Source: Marinobacter profundi
GTDB lineage: Bacteria > Pseudomonadota > Gammaproteobacteria > Pseudomonadales > Oleiphilaceae
NCBI RefSeq assembly: GCF_002744715.1
Contig: NZ_KZ319369.1
Location: forward strand, 398,805-462,804
Direction: 5' to 3'
DNA: 64,000 bases
The notes under the pieces are model-generated. The model made no database searches and was not told the DNA's origin. It saw only the letters and a list, made by a program, of their open reading frames with translations. The position numbers were made by a program, and so were the translations under genes. Position 1 is the first letter of the stretch, and every line of letters starts with the position of its first letter. Positions 26,399 through 35,072 of the stretch are shown here, piece by piece.

Positions 26399-27898
26399 AT
26401 GAAGCGTCAATCTCCCTTATCGCTGGTGAAACACTCGTTTACCGCAGCCACTCTTGGCGTCCTCGCGGCCTGCGGCGGTGCCGGGGGTGGCGCCACCATT
26501 GCCGATGGCGGCATCCGCGGCACCGGCGCCAGCGTGGGACCGGTTTCCGGATTCGGCAGCGTGTTTGTCAACGGGGTTCGCTTTGATACTGCCGATATCC
26601 TTAACCGGGTGGTCGACAGTGACGATGGCATCGGCTCCGAGGCGGAGCTGGCCAAGGGGATGATCCTGCGGGTCAACGGCGAGTGGGCGGCCGACGGGCA
26701 GGGTACCGCTGAGAGTATGGCCTATGATGACAGTCTTCGCGGTGCCATCACCGTAACCCGCCCCTGGGATCCGGTTACCCTGAGTGCGGAGATTGCGATC
26801 TATGGCCAGACCGTGCAGATCGACCGCCAGACCGTGATCCAGGGCAAGCTGGTTGCGGATCTGGCGGATGGCGACCTGGTCCGGGTCAGTGGCTGGCGCC
26901 TGGCCACCGGTGGCTTCCGCGCCAGCTACATAGGGCTGCTGACCGGCGGCTCCGAAGACGATGTGGAGCTGGAAGGCCGGATAGATACCGTCGGTTTCAA
27001 CCCCGACCAGAACCACTTCCAGATTAACGGTCTGCGCATCGAGTACAGCGACGATGCCTTTGATGATGACTTCACCGAAGCCGGGCTGGTGGCCGGACGG
27101 ATTGTGGAAGTGGAGGGCCGCATCGAGCTCCGCGACAGCGGCCCGGTCTTGGTGGCCCGGGAGATCGAGGAAGACGATGACCGCCGTTATCGTTCTGCGG
27201 CCGGTGCCGGAATCGAATTCGCTGGTCCGGTGGCCGCCGCCTACGAGGCGGCATCGGGCACCTTTACCACTAACGGTATTACCGTAAGGATCGATAGCGA
27301 AACCAGGCTCGATGACCTGACCTTGAGTGATCTGCAGCCGGGCCTGCTGGTGCAGGTGGAAGGCGATGTGCTGGACGACGGTTCAGTGCAGGCGGATGAA
27401 GTCGGGTTGCGTGAGGCCAATGCCCGGGTGGAAGGTGCTATCACCACGGGGCCGGACCTCACCGCCATGACCCTGGAGGTGGGCGGCGTGCTGGTCCGGG
27501 TGACTGGCCTGACGCTGATCGCGGATGACGATGAGACAACCCGCCTGGCGCTGGCGGACCTGCAATCCGGGCAGCAGATCGAGGTTGAGGGCATCGAACG
27601 GGAGAGCGGGGGTGAGGTCTGGCTCGAGGCGCTGAAAATCGGGCGGGATGACGATGATGACGCGGCATCCCGATTTGAGCTGGAGGGCCGGCTCGGCGAT
27701 ATCGATGGCCAGGGCATCACCGTGCTCGGGGTGCAGTTGCTGATTAACGGCACTACCGAGTTTGACGATGTTTCCGCCGCCGAGCTTGAGAGCGGACTGG
27801 CCAATGGGGTGCGTCCGGTGCTCGAAGTCGAGTACTATCGGGCCGACGGTGTGTACTATGCCGATGAAATCGAACTGGAAGCGCAGGACGACGACTGA
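26399..27898 (+). CDS. DUF5666 repeat lipoprotein, paralogue 2
   Basis: 499 residues with the same plan as paralogue 1: signal peptide with lipobox LAAC (Cys25 region), Gly-rich linker, then a shared GxSVGPVSGFGSVxVNG segment and about five DUF5666 repeats separated by Asp/Glu strings (EIEEDDD, GRDDDDD). Again only one Cys. GGAG stands 8 nt before the ATG. It has no palindrome of its own and lies downstream of the DUF6502 gene in the same direction, so it is likely transcribed from site 3. The DsbA-like gene starts 35 bp after its stop. Confidence 0.85.
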   Translation: MKRQSPLSLVKHSFTAATLGVLAACGGAGGGATIADGGIRGTGASVGPVSGFGSVFVNGVRFDTADILNRVVDSDDGIGSEAELAKGMILRVNGEWAADGQGTAESMAYDDSLRGAITVTRPWDPVTLSAEIAIYGQTVQIDRQTVIQGKLVADLADGDLVRVSGWRLATGGFRASYIGLLTGGSEDDVELEGRIDTVGFNPDQNHFQINGLRIEYSDDAFDDDFTEAGLVAGRIVEVEGRIELRDSGPVLVAREIEEDDDRRYRSAAGAGIEFAGPVAAAYEAASGTFTTNGITVRIDSETRLDDLTLSDLQPGLLVQVEGDVLDDGSVQADEVGLREANARVEGAITTGPDLTAMTLEVGGVLVRVTGLTLIADDDETTRLALADLQSGQQIEVEGIERESGGEVWLEALKIGRDDDDDAASRFELEGRLGDIDGQGITVLGVQLLINGTTEFDDVSAAELESGLANGVRPVLEVEYYRADGVYYADEIELEAQDDD

Positions 27899-27933
27899 CC
27901 TGTACGACTGACAATAACCAACAAGGAGCAACC

Positions 27934-28665
27934 ATGGGTGAAGCCAAGCGCCGTAAAGAAACCGGAGCGCCCGTACAGCACAGCAGGAACAAACGCAATC
28001 CGGTACTCCTTGGCGGCCTGATCGCGGCGGCTGTGGTGATCATTATTGCGGTGTTCTTCTTTACTGCCGCCCCGGAGCCCACCTCGAATGAGTTGCCGGT
28101 GGCCGCCGCCAATGCCGAGCCGTTCCCGGCCCAGCTGGATCGCTTCGGCATTGCGGTGGGGCCGGAGGATGCCGCGGTGGTGGTTCGCGAGTTTGCCGAT
28201 TACCAGTGCCCCGCCTGTGGCCGCTTTGCCGAAGCGAGTCAGCAACTGAAGCAGCAATACGTTGACACCGGAAAGGTCCGCTTCGTGTACTTTGACCTGC
28301 CCCTGCAGCAGCACCAGAACGCCATGCCGGCGGCACAGGCTGCCCGCTGCGCCGGCGACCAGGACGCCTATTGGCCGATGCATGACAAGCTGTACGGCAT
28401 GCAGAGTGAGTGGAGCGGCTCCGGTGATCCGGTGGCCACCTTCAGCCGCTACGCCAGCGACCTGGGCCTGGATGAGCGCCGCTTTAACCGTTGCATGAGC
28501 ACCGAGCTTCACCGGGAGGCGGTGGAGCAGAGCCTGCAGGTGGCGATGCAGCTGCGGGTTGCCAGTACCCCCACCGTATTGGTGGACAATGTTCGCCTGA
28601 CCCGCCCCGGCTGGGGCCAGTTGTCGGCGGTGATTGAGCGGGAGCTGGCAGCAGCCAGAGACTGA
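27934..28665 (+). CDS. Membrane-anchored DsbA-like thiol oxidoreductase
   Basis: 243 residues. A basic cytoplasmic N-terminus (MGEAKRRKE) leads to one membrane helix (about 23-44). A periplasmic DsbA/thioredoxin-like domain with an inserted helical part follows; its active site is C92-P-A-C95 and the cis-proline loop reads STPTV. It resembles the DsbA-family proteins annotated thioredoxin domain or disulfide interchange protein. AGGAG precedes the ATG. It is placed last in the DUF6502-DUF5666 cluster, but those lipoproteins have no Cys pair to oxidise, so its substrate must be something else. Confidence 0.88.
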   Translation: MGEAKRRKETGAPVQHSRNKRNPVLLGGLIAAAVVIIIAVFFFTAAPEPTSNELPVAAANAEPFPAQLDRFGIAVGPEDAAVVVREFADYQCPACGRFAEASQQLKQQYVDTGKVRFVYFDLPLQQHQNAMPAAQAARCAGDQDAYWPMHDKLYGMQSEWSGSGDPVATFSRYASDLGLDERRFNRCMSTELHREAVEQSLQVAMQLRVASTPTVLVDNVRLTRPGWGQLSAVIERELAAARD

Positions 28666-28735
28666 GTCCTCTGCCGCTGTCGTAGGCAGTTACCCCACCT
28701 TAACTTGAACCTCAGGTCAGGTTGGTTATCATTTG

Positions 28736-28804
28736 CGCCCCCGGGTGTGACGGGATCTTCGAAAGGGATCCCTGGCCACGACCAGCGGGGGCGTTTCCGT
28801 TTTT
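28736..28804 (+). terminator. Branched hairpin with T-rich tail (terminator or trhO leader)
   Basis: CGCCCCC (28736-28742) and GGGGGCG (28787-28793) close a structure that contains two smaller hairpins: GGGATC/GATCCC and CTGG/CCAG. TTTCCGTTTTT follows. It lies 70 bp after the DsbA-like stop and 44 bp before trhO. A possible promoter (TTGAAC 28705, TATCAT 28727, 16-bp spacer) precedes it. It may terminate the upstream transcript or act as an attenuator for trhO. Confidence 0.5.
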
Positions 28805-28847
28805 GAATCATGCTCCGGATTTACGGTCCGGTCCGCAGGAGAACTCT

Positions 28848-29861
28848 ATGACTGACAATGTAGTGGTCTGCGCACTCTACAAGTTCGCAGTGCTGAATGA
28901 TTACGAGGCACTTCGCCAGCCGTTGCTGGACCTGATGCTGGCGAAAGACGTTCATGGCACCCTGTTGTTGGCCCGCGAGGGTATCAACGGCACCATTGCC
29001 GGCAGCCGCGAAGGGATTGACGCCGTCAAGGCCTGGATTGCGGACGACGAGCGTTTTGACGGTGTCGACTACAAGGAATCCTTCGTCGATATCCAGCCGT
29101 TCAAGCGTACCAAGGTCAAGCTGAAGAAAGAGATCGTGACCATGGGCGTGGAGGGTATTGATCCCCGGCGCATCGTGGGCACGTATGTGGCCCCGAAAGA
29201 CTGGAATGATCTGATTTCCGACCCCGAGGTAGTCCTGGTGGATACCCGTAACCAGTACGAGGTGGAGATCGGCACCTTCAAGAATGCGGTGAATCCGGCC
29301 ACCGATACCTTCCGGGAATTTCCCGATTATGTGAAGCAGCATCTCGATCCGGCGAAGCACAGGAAGGTAGCGATGTTCTGTACCGGTGGTATCCGGTGCG
29401 AGAAGTCCACAGCCTTCCTCAAGGAGCAGGGCTTTGACGAGGTGTATCACCTCCAGGGTGGCATCCTCAAATATCTGGAAGAGGTGCCGGAAGAGCAGAG
29501 CCTGTGGCAGGGCGAATGTTTTGTGTTCGACGACCGGGTCACAGTCAATCACCGGCTGGAGCGGGGCGGTTACGACCAGTGCCATGCCTGCCGGCGGCCG
29601 ATTACCGAGGAAGACAAGCAGCGCCCGGAATACGAACAGGGTGTGAGCTGTCACCAGTGTTTCGAGTCGCTTACCGAAGAGCAGCGCGCGCGTTTCGCCG
29701 AGCGTGAGCGGCAAATGCGGCTGGCGGAGCAGCGGGGCGAGGCCCACGTGGGTGGTGAGGCCGCGCGGATTATCGCCGAGCGCAAGGCACGCAAGAAAGC
29801 CCTGCGGGAGCGTCAGGCCCGGCAGAGCCTTGAAGGAGAAAAGACCCGCCGCGCCAGCTGA
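28848..29861 (+). CDS. trhO: tRNA uridine(34) hydroxylase TrhO (rhodanese family)
   Basis: 337 residues. An N-terminal ferredoxin-like acylphosphatase-type domain (1-100) is followed by a rhodanese domain (about 125-225) with the catalytic loop [13 protein letters not shown] (C178, C184) and a C-terminal Cys-rich zinc-like segment ([13 protein letters not shown]). This is the YceA/TrhO plan: oxygen-dependent formation of 5-hydroxyuridine at tRNA position 34. The start at 28848 has AGGAG 7 nt upstream. It is followed by the DUF481 gene after 18 bp. Confidence 0.92.
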   Translation: MTDNVVVCALYKFAVLNDYEALRQPLLDLMLAKDVHGTLLLAREGINGTIAGSREGIDAVKAWIADDERFDGVDYKESFVDIQPFKRTKVKLKKEIVTMGVEGIDPRRIVGTYVAPKDWNDLISDPEVVLVDTRNQYEVEIGTFKNAVNPATDTFREFPDYVKQHLDPAKHRKVAMFCTGGIRCEKSTAFLKEQGFDEVYHLQGGILKYLEEVPEEQSLWQGECFVFDDRVTVNHRLERGGYDQCHACRRPITEEDKQRPEYEQGVSCHQCFESLTEEQRARFAERERQMRLAEQRGEAHVGGEAARIIAERKARKKALRERQARQSLEGEKTRRAS

Positions 29862-29879
29862 TAACCAACAGGAGATCTC

Positions 29880-30608
29880 ATGGGATTAGGACGAGCGGTA
29901 TTGATCACAACGGCACTGCTGCCAGCGATGGCGGTTGCCGAGGCCGAAGACTGGAGCGGTGAAGCCGAGCTGGGCGTGCTCCTCACGTCCGGTAACACCG
30001 AGGAAACCAACATCAACGGTCGGCTGGGCCTCAAGCATGAGGTCGAGCGTTGGCGTAACACCGGTGATTTCCGCTCCACCTATTCCGAAGGCGCGGATGA
30101 AACTACGGCGGAAAAGTACCGCGCGATCATGGAAACCAATTACAAGTTCCGTGAACGGCACTACTGGTTCCTGCGGGGTTCCCATGAGGATGACCGGTTC
30201 TCCGGCTACGACTTCCAGTCCACCCTGACCGCCGGTTACGGTAACCGGCTCTGGCAGTCCGGAGAACGGTCATTTCTCGACCTGTCGGCGGGTGCCGGTT
30301 ACCGGTACAACCGCCTGGACGAGCCCAACGAGGACGGGCGCCAGGTCGAGGAAGAGGCCATCGCACGTCTTGCCGGCCAGTTCGATTTCGCCCTGTCGGA
30401 GTCAGCGCTGTTCAGCCAGAAACTGAGTACCGAGATTGGCCTCGACGAGAACAACACCATCACTGAATCTGAAACCGCCCTGCAAAGCAACATCATCGGC
30501 ACCCTGTCAATGAAGGCGGCGTACCGGGTCAAGCACGTGTCGGACGCACCGATTGGTTCGGACAGCGTGGATACCGAGACGTCACTGACTCTGCTTTACG
30601 GCTTTTGA
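29880..30608 (+). CDS. DUF481 outer-membrane protein (YdiY-like)
   Basis: 242 residues. A signal peptide (1-20, cut near AVAEAE) leads into a beta-rich domain with the DUF481 opening WSGEAELGVLLTSGNTEETN and alternating aromatic strands, ending in Phe (TLLYGF), as expected for an outer-membrane barrel. Function unknown, as for E. coli YdiY. AGGAG precedes the ATG, and a terminator follows. Confidence 0.9.
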   Translation: MGLGRAVLITTALLPAMAVAEAEDWSGEAELGVLLTSGNTEETNINGRLGLKHEVERWRNTGDFRSTYSEGADETTAEKYRAIMETNYKFRERHYWFLRGSHEDDRFSGYDFQSTLTAGYGNRLWQSGERSFLDLSAGAGYRYNRLDEPNEDGRQVEEEAIARLAGQFDFALSESALFSQKLSTEIGLDENNTITESETALQSNIIGTLSMKAAYRVKHVSDAPIGSDSVDTETSLTLLYGF

Positions 30609-30633
30609 GGCAGGGCATAGGTAATGGTTGGAA

Positions 30634-30660
30634 ACGGGCCCTGCGGGGCCCGTTTTTTTT
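30634..30660 (+). terminator. Rho-independent terminator after the DUF481 gene
   Basis: ACGGGCCC and GGGCCCGT form a stem with a TGCG loop, followed by eight T. It lies between convergent genes. Confidence 0.9.
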
Positions 30661-30664
30661 CAGC

Positions 30665-31612
30665 TCACACCCGGTTGCGCAGACCGAGTTCGTCCGGATA
30701 GGGCGTCAGGTATTGCTGGGTATGCAGGTAATCCACCGGCTCCCGGCGCTGGGCCATCCGCAGCAGGGTCATGGGCACCACCAGCGGCACTTCACCCCGG
30801 TGGTAGGCTTCGATCTGTTCCACCAGCACCTTGCGGTCCTCGTCACCCAGGGCGTCCCGCAGGTAGCCCATCAGGTGCTGTAGGGCATTCACGTGGGAAC
30901 CACGGCTGACGATTTTTGCCATTGCCGTCATGAATTGGTGGATGTAACGATCGGCAATCTGGGCCAACGGCTCGGATTTCAGGTCTCCGAGCATCGGGCC
31001 GAGCTCGCGATAGATTTTTTCCGAGTGGGCCAGCAGCTGGAACTTGTGACGGGTGTGGAACTCGATCAGCGCCCTGGCGCTGAGACTGGCGCCGGCGACA
31101 TTCTGCATCCAGTCGTCATAGGCGAAGACCCGTTCAATGAAGTTTTCCCGCAGGGCATCGTCGTTGAGACGGCCTTCCTCTTCTACCGGCATCAGCGGGT
31201 ACGCCTCCATCAGGGACTGCGCAAACATGCCGCGACCGTCACGGCTGCTGACCTGGCCCTCTTCATTGTGGATGCGGATGCGCTCCATGCCGCAACTGGG
31301 GGACTTCGCCATCAGGATATAACCGCGGAGATCAGCGAGGGTTGGCAGCACCGTGCGGATGAAGTCCTGCATTGCCGGGGTATGGTCAGCGGTACCTTTG
31401 GACTCGATCAGCCGCAAGCCGTCCGCAAACTGGCGCAGATGGATGGCCGGGCGGGGCACGCCAAGTCCGGCTTCGAGCTCCGGACATATCGAGCGGAACT
31501 GGAAGTGTCGCGCCAGCACCTGGGTGCAGAAGCGGGAGTGTTTGTGGCCGCCGTCATGGCGGACTTCCCTGCCAAGCAGGCAGGCACTGATTCCTACAGG
31601 GATTTCACTCAC
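30665..31612 (-). CDS. DUF523 and DUF1722 domain protein (YbgA-like)
   Basis: About 315 residues. The N-terminal DUF523 domain (1-150) carries ISACLLG, ICPE and KSPSCG motifs with conserved Cys. The C-terminal DUF1722 domain (about 185-305) carries the FHTRHKFQLLAHS signature of E. coli YbgA. The conserved Cys and the acidic residues suggest a thiol or metal site; the function is not established to my knowledge. The start is not ATG: GTG at 31612 has GGAG 8 nt upstream, while the GTG at 31621 would abut it. Confidence 0.85.
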   Translation of the reverse strand: MSEIPVGISACLLGREVRHDGGHKHSRFCTQVLARHFQFRSICPELEAGLGVPRPAIHLRQFADGLRLIESKGTADHTPAMQDFIRTVLPTLADLRGYILMAKSPSCGMERIRIHNEEGQVSSRDGRGMFAQSLMEAYPLMPVEEEGRLNDDALRENFIERVFAYDDWMQNVAGASLSARALIEFHTRHKFQLLAHSEKIYRELGPMLGDLKSEPLAQIADRYIHQFMTAMAKIVSRGSHVNALQHLMGYLRDALGDEDRKVLVEQIEAYHRGEVPLVVPMTLLRMAQRREPVDYLHTQQYLTPYPDELGLRNRV

Positions 31613-31656
31613 GAACGACACTCCGCAGTTTAAAAGCGTGGATACGTCACGGTAGT

Positions 31657-33918
31657 CTAAACCGATTCCCGCGAGCGGTGAAAGGCTGCCTTGGCACGCT
31701 CGCGATCCTTGTGGAAGCGGGCCTGGACTTCGGCATAGATCTGGCGGACGTCGGTGGCGAACTGCTCCACGGAAAAGTCCCGGGCGAACTGCAGCGCATT
31801 GGCTGACAACTCCTCGCGCAGCGGGTCATCCTCCAGCAGGCGGCGCACCTGTTCACACCAGGGCTCCTGGCGCTCCGGTGTCTTGAAGCCGTTGAAGCCC
31901 TGGCGGACCACGTCATCGATTCCGCTGGAGCGTACCGCAACCACCGGTAATCCTGCTGCCATGGCCTCCAGAATGACCATGCCCTGGGTTTCCGATTTGG
32001 AGGCAAACAGGAAAACATCCCCAAGCCGGTACCAGGTCGGCATTTCGTCCGGAGGCACTGAGCCCACCAGGGTGCAGCAGGCCTCCAGGCCGAGTGATTC
32101 GATTTTATCCTGCAGGCGCTGGCGCTGGTGGCCGTCACCGATCATCAGGAAGCGGAAGGGACGCCGGACCTGCTGTTTCAGCGCCGCCAGGGCGTCAATC
32201 ATGAAGTCGATGTTCTTCTCATTGGACAGGCGGGACACGCTGATAAACACGGTTTCATCGGTAAGTCCGAGCGACCGTCGCAGCTTGTCCACCTCATGCT
32301 CGTCGACTGCACGGAAGCGCTGGTATTCAATGCCGGTAGGTTGCACGAAGGTGGGGGTTTTGACCCCGATCATCCGCAGGTATTCCTCGGTGGAGTAGGT
32401 GGGCACGATGACCCCGTCACACTTGTTGGCAAAGCGCTTGATCAGTGCGTGGGAGATCAGGTTACGGAACAGCATGCCGGGCAGCGGCACAAAGTGGGCG
32501 TAATGTTCGAGCCGGGTGTGGTAGGTATACACCGCCGGTATGTTCAGCCGCCGGGCGCTGAACAGCCCGAGTGATCCCAGCCAGAACGGGTGGTGCAAAT
32601 GGACCAGGTCCGGCCTGAAAGCCCGTACGCGTTTCTGCAGCCGTGGCAGGAAGATATTGGCGAGGCGGAATTCCCGGTTTTCACCAAACGAAAATAGCGA
32701 AGGTACCCGTACCACGTGGTCTTCCTGGCGGGGCTGGTCCTTGTAGCGGGGCGCCACCACCAGCACGCTGTTGCCCAGCGCCTGCAGACCGCGGCGCAGC
32801 CGCTCAATGGAGATCGGAACACCGCCGATGAACGGCAGGTAGTTGTTGGTGAACATGGCCACCCGCACCGGTTTTTCCAGCCAGGGTGTCGGGTCGAGGT
32901 CGTAGTCCGGGTAATAGTTTCTGCCCACGAACACCACCGAGTACAGCTTGATGGCAATCACCAGGAACAGGCTGACCAGCAGGAAAAAGTTTACGTACCC
33001 CACATAGAACAGGGAGTAAATGAAGAACCACAGGCTTTCCAGAGTTTTCAGCACCGGATGCTGGCCTACCTCCAGACGTTCCAGGTCGGTGCTGATGGTA
33101 CCGTCACTCTTAACCGACACCTTCACGAAGTGATAGAAGCTCACGTCGTTGTTCAGCACCAGGCCGCCGGCGCCGCCGGTGGTGATGTACTGTGTTCCTT
33201 CATGGCCGGTGTTGGAATAGACCGACAGGTTGGCGGAAAACACGGCATTGATCCGGTAGCGTTTGATGGCGTCCAGCAGGGCGGCGCGGAATTCCGCCGG
33301 TTGCAGGTAATCCTCGTCCTGCTCGAACAGGGCTTCTTCCGAGGCCTCCAGGGGCGGGTGGCCAATGAACAGCAGGCGCTGGCCTGACTGGTCATCCTGC
33401 AGCAGGTCGTCGAGCCAGCGGAGCTGCCATTTCCAAGGGGTTTTGCCGGTGCTGTCGAGGAAGATAAGGCGGCTGTCGCCCACCCTTACGCTGAAATAGT
33501 GCGGGCCAAAGTGATCGTAGAAGCGGTAACTGCCAAAGCTGCCGTATTCGTTGGCACCGAAGGTGAGCAGGTAGGGCATGGTCAGGTGCAGGAGCGTGCC
33601 ATGCAGGGCGCGGTACTTGTCTTCACTGCCGTCCGTGACCGCATTGCCTGCCGACACCAGGAAGTCCACCCCGGAGGCGTTCAGCATGGGAATCATCTGG
33701 CGCTCGAAGATACCCACCGAGTTGTTGATATTGCCGACGACAGCAAAGCTGAAACTTTCCTTGTCGGCGGTACGCTGCTGGATCCGTTCGATCTGGTCGG
33801 TATGCAGGGCTTCAAACTCGGGCTCGAACAGGTTCAGGTAGGCTTTGTAGCCCACCAGCAGGACGACGAGCAGCATGTTGATGTAGAACAGGATCCGTAA
33901 CGGGCTCTGGTATCTCAT
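31657..33918 (-). CDS. Glycosyltransferase (GT4) with N-terminal degenerate metallophosphoesterase domain
   Basis: 753 residues. A membrane helix (8-25) precedes a calcineurin-like phosphoesterase domain (about 50-285). A second helix follows (about 300-322), then a GT4 glycosyltransferase (about 355-740) with IGGVPISIERL, VSRLSNEKN and the EX7E-type SETQGMVILEAMAAG. In the phosphoesterase part most metal ligands are altered: GNINN for GDxH, GNAVTD for GDxxD, GANE for GNHE and SANLS for GHxH; only the IGHPP His remains. The transferase half is probably active on a membrane lipid, and the first half is probably a non-catalytic scaffold. The start overlaps the flippase-like gene by 4 bp (ATGA). 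Confidence 0.88.
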   Translation of the reverse strand: MRYQSPLRILFYINMLLVVLLVGYKAYLNLFEPEFEALHTDQIERIQQRTADKESFSFAVVGNINNSVGIFERQMIPMLNASGVDFLVSAGNAVTDGSEDKYRALHGTLLHLTMPYLLTFGANEYGSFGSYRFYDHFGPHYFSVRVGDSRLIFLDSTGKTPWKWQLRWLDDLLQDDQSGQRLLFIGHPPLEASEEALFEQDEDYLQPAEFRAALLDAIKRYRINAVFSANLSVYSNTGHEGTQYITTGGAGGLVLNNDVSFYHFVKVSVKSDGTISTDLERLEVGQHPVLKTLESLWFFIYSLFYVGYVNFFLLVSLFLVIAIKLYSVVFVGRNYYPDYDLDPTPWLEKPVRVAMFTNNYLPFIGGVPISIERLRRGLQALGNSVLVVAPRYKDQPRQEDHVVRVPSLFSFGENREFRLANIFLPRLQKRVRAFRPDLVHLHHPFWLGSLGLFSARRLNIPAVYTYHTRLEHYAHFVPLPGMLFRNLISHALIKRFANKCDGVIVPTYSTEEYLRMIGVKTPTFVQPTGIEYQRFRAVDEHEVDKLRRSLGLTDETVFISVSRLSNEKNIDFMIDALAALKQQVRRPFRFLMIGDGHQRQRLQDKIESLGLEACCTLVGSVPPDEMPTWYRLGDVFLFASKSETQGMVILEAMAAGLPVVAVRSSGIDDVVRQGFNGFKTPERQEPWCEQVRRLLEDDPLREELSANALQFARDFSVEQFATDVRQIYAEVQARFHKDRERAKAAFHRSRESV

Positions 33919-35000
33919 CGTGTGTCCATGGACTTTGGGGTCAGTTCCTTCTGCATCAGCCCTCTCTGCATCAGGATGAGGCCGATCAGCATCCCGGTGT
34001 AGATCGTGAGCACCCGCCAGCTGATGGTCACCAGCAGCAGGTGGCCGGGCGTGAGGATGCCGCTGAAGAAGCTGCCGAAGACACCTTCGGAGATGCCCGA
34101 GGCGCCCGGCGTTGGTGAGAAATACATGATGAATGTGGTCACCACCATCAGCCCGACGCTAACCAGATAATCTACATCATAGTCGAGACTGACCATCAGC
34201 AGCGCCGGGAAGCTGAACAGGCTGAGCAGAAACAGAAAGGTGAAGCACACCGACAGCACCACGCAATGGCGGGGGCCGTGCAGGTATTCACCAAAACTGC
34301 GAGCGAACCGCAGCATTTCCCGTCGGGCCTTGAAGTGCCAGCGGCGGTGGCGACGCTCACCGATCAGGTGCCAGCGATGCAGGAGGTCCAGCGTGCGGGC
34401 CAGCGGACCGATCAGCCAGTGGGTGCGGAACAGCACGACGGCGAAGAATCCGAGATAGGCCACGATCAGAACCGTCAGCACGCCACCGATCCGGGCCAGC
34501 AGACGCTGGCCCTGAAGGACGTCCAGGGTCAGCAGGAATACCGGTGTCAGCGAGAAAATAAAGGCGATGGCCAGTACGGTGCGGATGGTGGTGGCGGCCG
34601 TCGCCCGGCCAATGGATACCCCGTGCTGCTGCAGGTACCAGACCTGGGCAAAGCCGCCACCGGTGGCCATGGGCGTCACGTTGGAGAAAAACAGGTTGAT
34701 AAACACCAGCCGGAAGATCACCGGGAACGGCAGCCGGTAGCCAAGGGCGCGCAGGGTGTAATGAAGGCGCAGGCCATCGGCGGCGAAGTACACGGCGAGC
34801 AGGGTAAGGATGGCGAGGAGGTTTTGCGGGGCCAGCAGTTTCCAGTCAAAGGTCAGGCTACGGCCGGCAAACTGGTCGTAGACAGCATAGAGACCGGCAG
34901 CGGTCAGGGCAATGAACAGCAGGGCAAACACCATGAGCCGGCCGGCCGAGGTGCGCTCGCGGTAGTGTTCGGTAGCCTGTTCCCTGGTCTGCTCAGTCAT
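33915..35000 (-). CDS. UPF0104/AglD-like flippase-domain membrane protein (LPG synthase TM family)
   Basis: 361 residues, about eight membrane helices, with the family motifs FFSNVTPMATGGG (about 110) and SPTPGASGISEG (about 300). These belong to the lysylphosphatidylglycerol synthase transmembrane family (UPF0104), often found beside lipid glycosyltransferases. The cytoplasmic aminoacyl-transferase domain of MprF is absent, so lipid flipping or synthesis of a glycolipid is more likely than lysinylation. Translationally coupled to the downstream GT4 gene, which it probably serves. No clear ribosome binding site was seen at its ATG. Confidence 0.85.
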   Translation of the reverse strand: MTEQTREQATEHYRERTSAGRLMVFALLFIALTAAGLYAVYDQFAGRSLTFDWKLLAPQNLLAILTLLAVYFAADGLRLHYTLRALGYRLPFPVIFRLVFINLFFSNVTPMATGGGFAQVWYLQQHGVSIGRATAATTIRTVLAIAFIFSLTPVFLLTLDVLQGQRLLARIGGVLTVLIVAYLGFFAVVLFRTHWLIGPLARTLDLLHRWHLIGERRHRRWHFKARREMLRFARSFGEYLHGPRHCVVLSVCFTFLFLLSLFSFPALLMVSLDYDVDYLVSVGLMVVTTFIMYFSPTPGASGISEGVFGSFFSGILTPGHLLLVTISWRVLTIYTGMLIGLILMQRGLMQKELTPKSMDTR

Positions 35001-35072
35001 TGCATGCCCACCGTGGAGTGACAGGCAGTGTACTTGCAGGTACCGGGGGGTTGTCCAGACCTGCGGCGCCGG

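Noticed and set aside
28705..28732. Possible sigma-70 promoter (TTGAAC, 16 bp, TATCAT) before trhO
   Set aside because: The expected transcript start would cut into the left arm of the adjacent hairpin, so the two readings conflict; mentioned with the hairpin but not listed as a promoter.
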